Positions 17,269-25,450 of a DNA stretch of 64,000 nucleotides are shown here, in pieces; position 1 is the first letter of the stretch, and each line of letters opens with the position of its first letter. The DNA comes from Haliovirga abyssi (GTDB lineage: Bacteria; Fusobacteriota; Fusobacteriia; Fusobacteriales; Haliovirgaceae). The stretch covers positions 496,001-560,000 of the forward strand of contig NZ_AP027059.1 in NCBI RefSeq assembly GCF_030295325.1, written 5' to 3'. A program made the translations under genes and the position numbers. The notes beneath the pieces are model-generated. The model ran no database searches. It was not told the origin of the DNA and saw nothing but the letters and a program-made list of their open reading frames with translations.

Positions 17269-18561
17269 ATGGGGAAAAAGACAGTAGCTTTAATTTTAGC
17301 AGGTGGAGCAGGAACTAGGTTGGATATTTTATCAAAGCATAGAGCAAAGCCGGCAGTACCATTTGGTGGAAAATATAGGATAATAGATTTTGCTTTAAGC
17401 AATTGTGTGAATTCTGGGATTTATACAGTTGGAATTTTAACACAATATTTGCCTAGATCATTAAGCGAACATATTGGAATAGGTAGACCATGGGATTTGG
17501 ATAGGTCATTTGGCGGAGTAACTTTATTACCACCATATCAAAGATCAGAAGGGGATTGGTACAATGGTACAGCTAATTCGGTATACCAAAATTTAAATTA
17601 TGTAATGGATCATAAAAGTAAAAATACTTTAATTCTAGCAGGAGACCATATTTACAAAATGAATTATCAAAAAATGATTCGTAATCATGAAAAAACAGGT
17701 GCTGATTTAACAGTTGCAGTAAAGGAAGTTCCAATGGAAAATACGAGTCAATTTGGTATATTAGAGGTTGATTCGGAAAATAAAATTATAGAATTTCAAG
17801 AAAAACCAAAAGAAGCAAAAAGTAATTTAGCTTCTATGGGAATATATATATTTAAAACAGAATTATTAAAAGAGTTATTATTGAAATATTGTGGTCCAAA
17901 TGGTGGAGAAGATTTTGGAAAACATATAATACCTAAAATGATAGGAGAATATAAGGTTTTTGCATATAAATTTAAAGGATATTGGAGAGATGTTGGAACA
18001 ATAGAAGAATATTGGAAAGCTAATATAGAACTTGTAAGTGATTATCCGCCAGTAGATTTATATGAGGAAGATTTTAAAATTCATACAAAAAGTGAAGAGT
18101 TGCCACCAGTTAAATTTGGAAAAGAAGGTTCAGCAGTAAGAAGTCTTATATCGAATGGGTGTAGAATTAATGGGAAAGTAGAAAATAGTGTAATATCTCC
18201 AGGAGTTGTTGTGGAAAAAGGAGCTGTTGTAAGAAATTCTATTATTTTTAATGGAACAATAATAAATAAAGATACTATAATAGATAGAAGTATAATAGAT
18301 AAAAAAGTTGTTATTGGAAAAAATTGTAGAATAGGGATAGGAACGGATTATACTCCAAATAAAGAAATTTCGGAAAAACTTTATAGTGGAATAAATTTAA
18401 TAGGAAAATTTGCTTGTGTTCCTGACTCTACATATATAGAAAGAAATTGTAGGATTATGTCAAGAGTAGAAGAGAGTGAATACAAATCTAATAGAGTAAG
18501 AAGTGGTGGGAATATTCATTCTGAAAAAGAAGGTGGGATTTTTGATATGTTTTTGATATAA
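17269..18561 (+). CDS. glgC: Glucose-1-phosphate adenylyltransferase, first copy
   Basis: Makes ADP-glucose from glucose-1-phosphate and ATP, the committed step of glycogen synthesis. The 430-residue chain has the nucleotidyltransferase domain with LILAGGAGTRL (about 8-18) and the KPAVPFGGKYRIIDF allosteric/substrate region. It continues with DHIYKMNY, the EKP motif and GYWRDVGT, then a left-handed beta-helix domain with hexapeptide-like repeats (about 290-390). The ATG has AGGGGGG upstream. A second, different glgC lies at 25451. Both retain catalytic-type motifs, so neither is an obvious inactive GlgD-type subunit. An R1 fragment begins at the stop codon. Confidence 0.94.
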   Translation: MGKKTVALILAGGAGTRLDILSKHRAKPAVPFGGKYRIIDFALSNCVNSGIYTVGILTQYLPRSLSEHIGIGRPWDLDRSFGGVTLLPPYQRSEGDWYNGTANSVYQNLNYVMDHKSKNTLILAGDHIYKMNYQKMIRNHEKTGADLTVAVKEVPMENTSQFGILEVDSENKIIEFQEKPKEAKSNLASMGIYIFKTELLKELLLKYCGPNGGEDFGKHIIPKMIGEYKVFAYKFKGYWRDVGTIEEYWKANIELVSDYPPVDLYEEDFKIHTKSEELPPVKFGKEGSAVRSLISNGCRINGKVENSVISPGVVVEKGAVVRNSIIFNGTIINKDTIIDRSIIDKKVVIGKNCRIGIGTDYTPNKEISEKLYSGINLIGKFACVPDSTYIERNCRIMSRVEESEYKSNRVRSGGNIHSEKEGGIFDMFLI

Positions 18562-18585
18562 GATGAAGCATAGCTCATTTTTTAT
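18561..18585 (+). repeat. R1 dispersed repeat, right-end fragment
   Basis: The 25 bp starting at the last base of the glgC stop codon match the right end of R1 (AGATGAAGCRTARCTYATTT plus a T-tract). It stands directly before a complete copy. Confidence 0.6.
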
Positions 18586-18588
18586 TTG

Positions 18589-18730
18589 TTAGGAGAGTAT
18601 AAATTTGTCCAGAAAATAAGCTACGCCATTTTTTTGAAATATGAGATTTTTCAAGGCAAAATTTTTCAGAAGCCAAAAATTTAGAAAAATATTTATACTC
18701 TACCAGATTAAAGCGTAGCTTATTTTTTTA
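18589..18730 (+). repeat. R1 dispersed repeat, complete copy
   Basis: A 142-bp copy aligning end to end with 61074-61214 (one-base length difference, roughly 85-90 percent identity by eye). Segment A (18594-18604) pairs perfectly with A' (18691-18701), 11 bp. Segment B (18613-18626) pairs perfectly with B' (18713-18726), 14 bp, running into T7. The order A-B-A'-B' is crossing, that is pseudoknot-like or mutually exclusive. It lies between glgC and the ROK gene; nothing else is coding in 18562-18864. Confidence 0.85.
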
Positions 18731-18790
18731 TATATGAAGAGAGAATAATTTATAATTGGAAATGAAAAAATAGTCGATGAATAAAAATAG

Positions 18791-18819
18791 TTGATATAAA
18801 TTTTGAAATTGTATATAAT
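18791..18819 (+). promoter_or_regulatory. ROK glucokinase promoter
   Basis: TTGATA (18791-18796) and TATAAT (18814-18819) with a 17-bp spacer, 45 bp before the start codon. Confidence 0.7.
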
Positions 18820-18864
18820 AATTTTGAGATATTAAAAAACTAAAATATGGAGGTATAAAAAAAT

Positions 18865-19824
18865 ATGTTAAAGTATGTTGTAGGAATTGATGTGGGTGGA
18901 ACAAATATAAAAGCTGGAATATTAAAAAATAATGGAGAAATATTAAAGACTTATTCTATTAAGACAGAAGCTTTTAATGGTGCAGAGGATGTTTTGAATA
19001 GAATAAAAAATCTTGTGGAGAAAATGTTAGATGAAAATAATGTTTATAAAGCAGATGTTTTGGGAATAGGGATGGGAATACCTGGTCCAGTAAATACTGA
19101 TACAGGTGTTGTTAATTTTTGTGCAAATATGGTTGGATGGGAAAATTTTCCAGCAGCAGAAAAATTGGAAAAATTAACAGGATTAAAAGTAAAAGTTGGA
19201 AATGATGTAAACGTAATAACACTTGGAGAAGATTGGCTTGGTGCTGCAAAAGGGTATAAAAATGTATTAGGAATAACATTAGGGACAGGAATAGGTGGAG
19301 GAATAATTTTAAATGGACACCTTATATCAGGGACAAATGGAGCAGCAGGAGAAATTGGACATATGAAAGTAATTGAAGATGGAAAGCTTTGTGGTTGTGG
19401 ACAAAAAGGATGTTGGGAAGCTTACGCATCTGCAACAGGATTAGAAAGAGAAGCAGTATCAAGATTAAGAGTGAATAGAGATACTTTAATTTGGGAAGTT
19501 GTAAATGGAAATTTTTCAAAAGTAAATGCAAAAGTTATATTTGATGCTGCTAAGAAAGGCGATAAGTTTGCACTTGATTTAGTTGACTATGAAGTTAAAT
19601 ATTTATCTATAGGATTGTCTAATCTTATAAATATACTTAATCCTGAAATAGTTGTAATAGGCGGCGGAGTTAGTTTAGCAGGAGATATATTATTTAACAA
19701 ATTAAACAAAGCTTTAGAAAAAGATACGTTAAAAGTATCATTAGATGCTGTGAAAATAGTACCAGCAAAACTTGGAAATAGTGCAGGCCTTGTAGGAGCA
19801 GCTGCATTAATTGTTTTGGGATAA
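18865..19824 (+). CDS. ROK-family glucokinase
   Basis: Phosphorylates glucose, or a related hexose, with ATP. The 319-residue protein has the N-terminal phosphate loop DVGGTNIKAG (residues 9-18) and the GTGIGGG phosphate segment. The ROK zinc/substrate signature GHMKV...CGCGQKGCWE is near residues 165-193, and IVVIGGGVS is near the C-terminus. The spacing matches glucokinases of Firmicutes, Thermotogae and Fusobacteria. It has its own promoter and terminator, and lies between a glgC and the sugar transporter. That fits a role in feeding glucose-6-phosphate to glycolysis and glycogen. Confidence 0.9.
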   Translation: MLKYVVGIDVGGTNIKAGILKNNGEILKTYSIKTEAFNGAEDVLNRIKNLVEKMLDENNVYKADVLGIGMGIPGPVNTDTGVVNFCANMVGWENFPAAEKLEKLTGLKVKVGNDVNVITLGEDWLGAAKGYKNVLGITLGTGIGGGIILNGHLISGTNGAAGEIGHMKVIEDGKLCGCGQKGCWEAYASATGLEREAVSRLRVNRDTLIWEVVNGNFSKVNAKVIFDAAKKGDKFALDLVDYEVKYLSIGLSNLINILNPEIVVIGGGVSLAGDILFNKLNKALEKDTLKVSLDAVKIVPAKLGNSAGLVGAAALIVLG

Positions 19825-19852
19825 ATTTTTTTAAATATATAGTAATATTAAG

Positions 19853-19887
19853 AAAAGACGAGAATTTAATTTTATTCTCGTCTTTTT
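19853..19887 (+). terminator. ROK gene terminator
   Basis: AAAAGACGAGAAT (19853-19865) pairs with 19874-19886 around an 8-nt loop, ending in T5. Confidence 0.88.
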
Positions 19888-19898
19888 CTAATTTAGTG

Positions 19899-19943
19899 GT
19901 AAAGCATAAATTTATTCAGAAAATAAGCTATGCTGTTTTGTTA
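19899..19943 (+). repeat. R1 dispersed repeat, left-end fragment
   Basis: Matches the first 45 bp of R1, including a segment-A-like AAGCATAAAT and B (AAAATAAGCTATGC). The downstream part is missing. Confidence 0.65.
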
Positions 19944-20003
19944 ATTGTACTTTTCATAAACTTATAAGACTATATTTTATATTACCTATTGTTTCACCTG
20001 TAA

Positions 20004-20023
20004 GGGCAATTCACGAATTGCCC
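20004..20023. repeat. GGGCAATTC palindromic repeat, copy 2
   Basis: A 20-bp palindrome with one central mismatch, differing by a single base from 4872-4891. It sits between two R1 pieces. A TTTTAAC heptamer is repeated three times nearby (20072-20092). Confidence 0.8.
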
Positions 20024-20107
20024 ATCTTTACAATCTGGAGCTTTATTTTTAATCTTAATACAAGAGATTTCTTTTAACTTTTAACTTTTAACTTTGAACA
20101 GCCCTGT

Positions 20108-20236
20108 TTACTAAAATCCCTGAAAAAAACTATAATGTTTTTTTGAAATGTACAATTTTTCGAGACAAAATTTTCTTAAAATCCAAGAATTTAGAAAATA
20201 TTTATAATTTGTAAAACGAAATATATCTTTTTTTTA
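20108..20236 (+). repeat. R1 dispersed repeat, degenerate copy
   Basis: The central segment TTTTTTTGAAATGTACAATT to GAAAATATTTATAA aligns well with R1. Segments A and B are decayed and no longer pair convincingly; a T-tract remains at the right end. The 620-bp gap 19825-20446 holds this, the pieces listed separately and the trmB promoter, but no gene. Confidence 0.6.
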
Positions 20237-20382
20237 AATGTTTTTGCAAAAAAACAATTAAAAAAAGATATAAAATAGGATAAAAAATTACCATTTATAT
20301 ATTTTTTTAAAGCTGGAGCCTATATTTTTCAATACTTGGCTGATAATGTGTCTAATAATGGTAAAAAAATACTCAATAAGTG

Positions 20383-20411
20383 TTGACAAAACGAATTCTA
20401 TGTTGTATAAT
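20383..20411 (+). promoter_or_regulatory. Promoter of the TrmB-type regulator gene
   Basis: Consensus TTGACA (20383-20388) and TATAAT (20406-20411) with a 17-bp spacer. A short inverted repeat, GTTGT...ACAAC (20402-20421), overlaps the -10 element and could be an autoregulatory operator. Confidence 0.8.
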
Positions 20412-20446
20412 CTATAACAACAAGAAGTTAGTTAGGAGAGATAACA

Positions 20447-21301
20447 ATGGAGAAGGTTGTTGATGAACTACAAAAATTTAATTTATCAAAAATAGAAGCG
20501 ACAGTGTATTTAACACTTGTTAGGTATTCTGGTTTGAACGGTTCTCAAATTTCAAAACTATTAAATGCGAATAGAGGTTCTGTATATTCAGCATTAAATA
20601 GTTTATATGATAAGGGTGCTGTTTATTTAATGCCAGGAGAAAAAAAAGTATATAAAGCTAAAAAACCTGAAATTTTTATTGAAAACTTAAAAAATAAATA
20701 TATAGAAGATTATAAAAATTCTGCGGAAGTGTTAAAAGATGAGTTTTCAAAATTTGAATCAGTAAAAACGCAAGAACAAGAGTATTGGAATATAAAAGGG
20801 CAGAATAATTTTATATTAAAAGCAAAAGAGCTATTATTTTCTGCTCAAGAAGAGATCTATATAAATACTAACTATAATTTAAGAGCTTTTAGTGAAGAGT
20901 TTAAGGAATTGAATTCTAGAGGAGTAAAAATAATTATGTTTTCTCCAGAAAAAATTGAGACAGAGTTTAAATTTATAGAGCTTTATTCGTTAGGACAAGA
21001 ACCAGATGTAATAAATAAAAAAATGATGTTAGTTGTAGATGATAGCGTGGCTTTGATTATGAGTGGGAAGGCTACTGGAGAATTTATAGGAACTTTTACA
21101 AGTAATAAATATTTGGTAGAAATAGTTTCGGAGCATATTCACTATGATATATATATGTTGAAAATTGGTCAAAAATTTGGCTCTAGTTTATTTAAAGATA
21201 TCAAATTGAAGACGCACCATGAAGAAAATTTTATAAATAAAATAATAGATGGTGTTAAGAATGCGGAAAAAAATAAAAAAAAATTAAAACTTAAAAAATA
21301 A
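20447..21301 (+). CDS. TrmB-family transcriptional regulator
   Basis: A 284-residue regulator. The N-terminal winged helix (about 5-75) has the TrmB pattern LSKIEATVYLTLVRYSGLNG and NRGSVYSALNSLYDKGAV. Residues ~105-245 form a PLD-like sensor domain. The C-terminal ~40 residues are Lys-rich. TrmB proteins in Archaea and Thermotoga control sugar uptake genes by binding the transported sugar or its derivative. Here the gene is 100 bp upstream of the sugar transporter genes in the same direction, which makes them its likely target. AGGAG precedes the ATG. Confidence 0.88.
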   Translation: MEKVVDELQKFNLSKIEATVYLTLVRYSGLNGSQISKLLNANRGSVYSALNSLYDKGAVYLMPGEKKVYKAKKPEIFIENLKNKYIEDYKNSAEVLKDEFSKFESVKTQEQEYWNIKGQNNFILKAKELLFSAQEEIYINTNYNLRAFSEEFKELNSRGVKIIMFSPEKIETEFKFIELYSLGQEPDVINKKMMLVVDDSVALIMSGKATGEFIGTFTSNKYLVEIVSEHIHYDIYMLKIGQKFGSSLFKDIKLKTHHEENFINKIIDGVKNAEKNKKKLKLKK

Positions 21302-21401
21302 ATTTTGGAATCTATTTTAAGAAGGGAGTGGTGTTATAAGAAGAAGATATTTTTTACCATAGTATCAAAGTTTACATACAAAAAAAGAGGAGGTAGAAAG
21401 G

Positions 21402-22481
21402 ATGAAAAAAAGTATTTTAATGGGAGTATTGGCAGTTTTTTTGATTGGTGTATTTGGAGTAGAGGCTCAAGGTGGAGTATTTGATTTCTTATTTAAAAAG
21501 AAAGCAAATAATGGTGCTGTAAAAATAGGATTTTTATTAAAAACAATGCAAGAAGAAAGATATCAAAAAGATAAAAGGTACTTTATAGAAAAAATAAAAG
21601 CATTAGATCCAAAAGTAGAAGTAGTATTTGATTCAGCAAATAATGATGAACAAGCACAAATGGCAAAATTTGAAAATATGCTTGCAAAAGGTGTTAAAGT
21701 TATAGTATTACAACCAGTTAATACAGGTACAGCAGGAAATATGGTTAAAAAAGCACATGAAGAGGGAGTAAAAGTAGTAGGATATGATTCTATGCTTGTA
21801 AATGGACCTTTAGATGTTCATATTACACAAGATAGTTGGGCTGTTGGTAAATTACAAGGTGAAGCAATGGTTGAATGGTTAAAAGCTAAAAAAGGATCAG
21901 TAACAGGAAATGTAGCATTAATTATGGGACAACCTGGAGATTCTAATGCAGCAGCAATGAGTTCAGGAGCATTAACAATAATAAACGAAAATCCTGGATT
22001 AAAATTAGTTGCAAAACAATCACATGAAGGATGGGCTCCAGATAAAGCAATGGCTACTGCAGAAAATGTATTGGCAAAATATAATAATAATGTAGATGCT
22101 TTTATTTGTAACAATAGTGGAATGGCAAGAGGAGTAATAGCAGCATTAAAAGCTCAAGGATTAGCAGATGCTTCAAAAGTATTTGTAGCAGGTTCTGATG
22201 CGGATCTTCCAAACCTTAGATATGTGGCTCAAGGTGTACAAGCAGTAGAAATATTTAAAGCAGTAAAACCTTTGGCAGAAACAGCAGCTGAAGTTGCATA
22301 TAAATTAGCAATGAATCCTAAAGGTAGTGTAGAATCTACTATTAAATATGATAAAAAAATAAACAATGGATATATGGATGTTCCTGTAATAGTAACTCCA
22401 GTATACAGAATAACAAAAGATAACTTAGATGTAGTAGAAAAATCAGGATTTCACACTCATGCTGAAATCTTTGGAAAATAA
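21402..22481 (+). CDS. xylF: Sugar ABC transporter substrate-binding protein, XylF-like
   Basis: A periplasmic binding protein of 359 residues with a signal peptide (MKKSILMGVLAVFLIGVFGV, cleavage likely after VEA). The mature part follows the XylF pattern: KIGFLLKTMQEERYQKDKRY, a FDSANNDEQAQMAKFENML helix, and VIVLQPVN. Later blocks include VVGYDSM and GSDADLPNLRYVAQGVQ. XylF proteins bind D-xylose, but related ones bind glucose, and no xylose isomerase or xylulokinase gene is nearby. The sugar is therefore not certain. GAGGAGG precedes the ATG. A hairpin follows the stop. Confidence 0.85.
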   Translation: MKKSILMGVLAVFLIGVFGVEAQGGVFDFLFKKKANNGAVKIGFLLKTMQEERYQKDKRYFIEKIKALDPKVEVVFDSANNDEQAQMAKFENMLAKGVKVIVLQPVNTGTAGNMVKKAHEEGVKVVGYDSMLVNGPLDVHITQDSWAVGKLQGEAMVEWLKAKKGSVTGNVALIMGQPGDSNAAAMSSGALTIINENPGLKLVAKQSHEGWAPDKAMATAENVLAKYNNNVDAFICNNSGMARGVIAALKAQGLADASKVFVAGSDADLPNLRYVAQGVQAVEIFKAVKPLAETAAEVAYKLAMNPKGSVESTIKYDKKINNGYMDVPVIVTPVYRITKDNLDVVEKSGFHTHAEIFGK

Positions 22482-22504
22482 GATATAAAAAAGTAAAAAA
22501 AATG

Positions 22505-22532
22505 TCCTGTTGTCAACTATTTGGCAACAGGA
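22505..22532 (+). promoter_or_regulatory. Intercistronic hairpin after the binding-protein gene
   Basis: A 12-bp stem (22505-22516 with 22521-22532, one wobble) closes a CTAT loop, with no T-tract. Such hairpins commonly protect the binding-protein mRNA so that it is made in excess over the membrane components. Confidence 0.7.
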
Positions 22533-22643
22533 TAATTTAAAACTTGTGCAATATAAATCAAGACATAAGATTCGAACTATAAAACAGATGTTTTGTATTG
22601 CAAAGGTAATAAATTATAAAAAACTAAAAAAGAAGGTGAGAAT

Positions 22644-24188
22644 GTGTCTGAAGTAGTGTTACAAATGAAAAATATCATTAAAGATTTTCCAGGAGTAAGA
22701 GCATTAGATAAAGTTAATTTTGAGGCAAGTAAAGGCGAAGTTTTAGTGCTAGCAGGAGAAAATGGTGCAGGAAAATCTACACTTATGAAAGTTCTTAGTG
22801 GAGTATGGGCATATCCTAGTTACGAAGGGGATATTTATCTAAAAGGTCAATTAGTAAGATTTAAAAACACGAAAGAGGCTGAAGCAGCTGGAGTGGCTAT
22901 AATTCATCAAGAATTAAATCTTATTCAAGATTTAACAGTTGCGGAAAATGTTTTTTTAGGAAGGCAACCAGGTAAATTTGGAACAGTTAATTGGAATGAA
23001 GTAAACTCTAGAGCTGAAGAAATTTTAGAGAGATTAAATATTAAAGGAATTAAAGCATCAGATAAAGTTGGGTCTTTGACTGTAGGACAACAACAAATGG
23101 TTGAAATTGCCAAAGCTTTATCAATTAATGCTGAAGTTTTGGTATTTGATGAACCTACATCAGCACTTACAACAAGAGAAACAAAAGAGCTATTTAGAGT
23201 TATAAATGATCTAAAAAAACGAGATGTATGTATGATATATATTTCTCATAAAATGGATGAATTTGAAATTGTAGGAGATAGAGTTCAAGTATTAAGGGAT
23301 GGGCAAACAATAGGTGAAGCTACTAAAATAAAAGATACAACTTTGGATGAGATAATAACAAAAATGGTTGGAAGAGACATAAAAGATATGTTCCCAAAAG
23401 TTGAATCTAAGATAGGAGGCAAAGTTTTAGAAGTTAAAAACTACGATGTTGATCATACATATTTACCAGGAGAGAAAAAAGTAAAAAATGCTAATTTCGA
23501 AGTACATGCAGGAGAAGTAGTTGGAATGGCAGGGCTTATGGGAGCTGGTAGAACAGAATTAGTAACAGCAATATTTGGTGGAACTCCAGAATTAGGTAGA
23601 GGTGAAGTATATTTAGATGGGAAAAAATTAAATATAAAATCACCAAAAGATGCTATAGAAGCAGGAATTGCTCTTGTTACGGAAGATAGAAAATTATTTG
23701 GATTATTTCTTGATAAAGATATAATGTTTAATACTACAACTTCTTCTAGGACATTAGGTAATATTTCAAATTCTTTAGGTATGATAAATTTTTTAGAAGC
23801 AAGAAAAATAACAGAGAAATATGTAAAAGAAATAAATGTTAAGACACCAGGAATAGATGTTCCTATTAGTAACTTAAGCGGAGGAAATCAACAAAAAGTT
23901 ATAATTGGGAAATGGCTTGCAACAAAGCCTAAAGTTTTAATACTAGATGAGCCAACAAGAGGGATAGATGTAGGAGCTAAAGTTGAAATATATAAACTTA
24001 TAAATAAGCTAGCAGCAGAAGGAGTAGCAATTATAATGATATCTTCTGAATTGCCAGAAGTAATGGGGATGAGTGATAGAATTTTGGTAATGACAGAAGG
24101 AGAGATAGTTGCAAATATAAAAAGAGAAGAAGTAACAAAAGAAAAAGTAATGGCTTATGCTACAGGAAATTTTAGAGAGGAGATGTGA
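22644..24188 (+). CDS. xylG: Sugar ABC transporter ATP-binding protein, XylG-like
   Basis: A 514-residue double ABC protein of the sugar-importer class. The first Walker A is GENGAGKST (38-46), followed by the SYEGDIYLKG insertion that is characteristic of XylG, then the signature LTVGQQQMVEIAKAL. The second half has LMGAGRTE in place of a canonical Walker A, as usual in this class, and LSGGNQQKVIIGKW with LILDEPTRGID. The start is GTG at 22644; the ATG two bases earlier is out of frame and stops at once. AAGGTGAG is the ribosome-binding site. Confidence 0.9.
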   Translation: MSEVVLQMKNIIKDFPGVRALDKVNFEASKGEVLVLAGENGAGKSTLMKVLSGVWAYPSYEGDIYLKGQLVRFKNTKEAEAAGVAIIHQELNLIQDLTVAENVFLGRQPGKFGTVNWNEVNSRAEEILERLNIKGIKASDKVGSLTVGQQQMVEIAKALSINAEVLVFDEPTSALTTRETKELFRVINDLKKRDVCMIYISHKMDEFEIVGDRVQVLRDGQTIGEATKIKDTTLDEIITKMVGRDIKDMFPKVESKIGGKVLEVKNYDVDHTYLPGEKKVKNANFEVHAGEVVGMAGLMGAGRTELVTAIFGGTPELGRGEVYLDGKKLNIKSPKDAIEAGIALVTEDRKLFGLFLDKDIMFNTTTSSRTLGNISNSLGMINFLEARKITEKYVKEINVKTPGIDVPISNLSGGNQQKVIIGKWLATKPKVLILDEPTRGIDVGAKVEIYKLINKLAAEGVAIIMISSELPEVMGMSDRILVMTEGEIVANIKREEVTKEKVMAYATGNFREEM

Positions 24189-24189
24189 G

Positions 24190-25302
24190 ATGAAAAAATT
24201 TTTAAAAAGTAATGCAACTTTAATAGCTTTGTTAGTGATGTGGGTGATTTTAGCAGGAATATCAGATGTATTTTTTACACCAAGAAATTTAAGTAACTTG
24301 ACACTACAAGTAACAACTATAGGGATAATAGCAGTTGGGATGACAATGGTAATATTATTAGGAGGTATTGATTTATCGGTTGGATCTTTAGTTGGATTAT
24401 CAGCGATAATAGTTACCTTATTAATGCATCATGGAGTTAATGTATGGTTAGCAATAATAATTGATATTTTAATAGTTGGAGTATTAGTAGGGCTTTGGAA
24501 TGGATTTTGGATTGCAAAATATAAAATGCCGCCATTTATAGTAACACTTGCCATGATGACAGTAGCAAGAGGAACTGCAATGGTGTTATCAAATGGAAGT
24601 TCTGTACCAGTAACTGATTCAGTTTTTCCATTAATTGGAGGAGCATTTATTTCAAAATCTTTATCAAGTATTTTATTATTAATAGGAGTAGTGTTTGCAA
24701 TATATGGGATTATGAATGGTGTTAAGCAAAAAAAGAAATACAATATAAAGGTTAATAATGGAGAAATTATATATAATATAGTTTTAACAATATTAGGATT
24801 TGGATTTGCATTTATGGTATTTGAGGGATATAAAGGTATACCTTTTGCAGTTGCGATATTTATAGCAGTAGTCTTTGCAGGAGTGTTTATATTAAGAAAA
24901 ACAAAATTTGGAAGAAATATTTATGCTACTGGTGGAAATGAAGAAGCTGCTAGATTATCAGGAATTAATATATTTGGAGTTAATTTAAGTGTATATACAT
25001 TAATAGCTATACTATCAGCTATATCAGGAATAATATTAGCTTCTAGACTTAATGGAGCATCTCCAAATTTGGGAACTATGTTTGAGCTAGATGCCATAGC
25101 ATCAGTTGCAATTGGAGGTACAAGTTTAAGTGGTGGTTCTGGAACAATTACAGGAACAATAATAGGAACACTTATAATAGGAACATTAAATAATGGAATG
25201 AGTTTAATGGGAATAAGTTCATTTTATCAATTAATTGTAAAAGGATTAATAATCTTATTAGCAGTTTGGTTTGATGTAGCAAGTAAAAAGAAAAAAGCGT
25301 AA
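24190..25302 (+). CDS. xylH: Sugar ABC transporter permease, XylH-like
   Basis: A 370-residue inner-membrane permease with about ten hydrophobic helices. It contains the family signatures GMTMVILLGGIDLSVGSLVG (about 51-70) and GGNEEAARLSGIN, and a final GGTSLSGGSGTITGTIIGTL block. The start at 24190 has AGAGGAG upstream; the frame is open 33 bases further into xylG, but without a better site. It is the last gene of the trmB-xylFGH group, closed by a terminator. Confidence 0.9.
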   Translation: MKKFLKSNATLIALLVMWVILAGISDVFFTPRNLSNLTLQVTTIGIIAVGMTMVILLGGIDLSVGSLVGLSAIIVTLLMHHGVNVWLAIIIDILIVGVLVGLWNGFWIAKYKMPPFIVTLAMMTVARGTAMVLSNGSSVPVTDSVFPLIGGAFISKSLSSILLLIGVVFAIYGIMNGVKQKKKYNIKVNNGEIIYNIVLTILGFGFAFMVFEGYKGIPFAVAIFIAVVFAGVFILRKTKFGRNIYATGGNEEAARLSGINIFGVNLSVYTLIAILSAISGIILASRLNGASPNLGTMFELDAIASVAIGGTSLSGGSGTITGTIIGTLIIGTLNNGMSLMGISSFYQLIVKGLIILLAVWFDVASKKKKA

Positions 25303-25323
25303 ATTTTAAAAGATAATATTTTC

Positions 25324-25352
25324 AAAGGCAATACATTTGATGTATTGCCTTT
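25324..25352 (+). terminator. Transporter operon terminator
   Basis: A perfect 13-bp stem (25324-25336 with 25340-25352) with a 3-nt loop ends in three T, followed by an AT-rich tail. Confidence 0.8.
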
Positions 25353-25379
25353 AAAAATTTAAGAAAATTAAAAAAAATA

Positions 25380-25408
25380 TTGAAAAAGAGTTTCCTGTGT
25401 AGTATAAT
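25380..25408 (+). promoter_or_regulatory. Promoter of the second glgC
   Basis: TTGAAA (25380-25385) and TATAAT (25403-25408) with a 17-bp spacer. TGTAGT (25398-25403) and ACTACA (25420-25425) form an inverted repeat around the -10 and start region, a possible operator. Confidence 0.7.
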
Positions 25409-25450
25409 TGGATTAACACACTACAGAAATAGAACAGGAGGGGTAATTTT

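Noticed and set aside
18589-18730. R1 as an insertion sequence or classical MITE
   Set aside because: There is no reading frame, no terminal inverted repeat at its ends, and no clear target duplication in the two complete copies.
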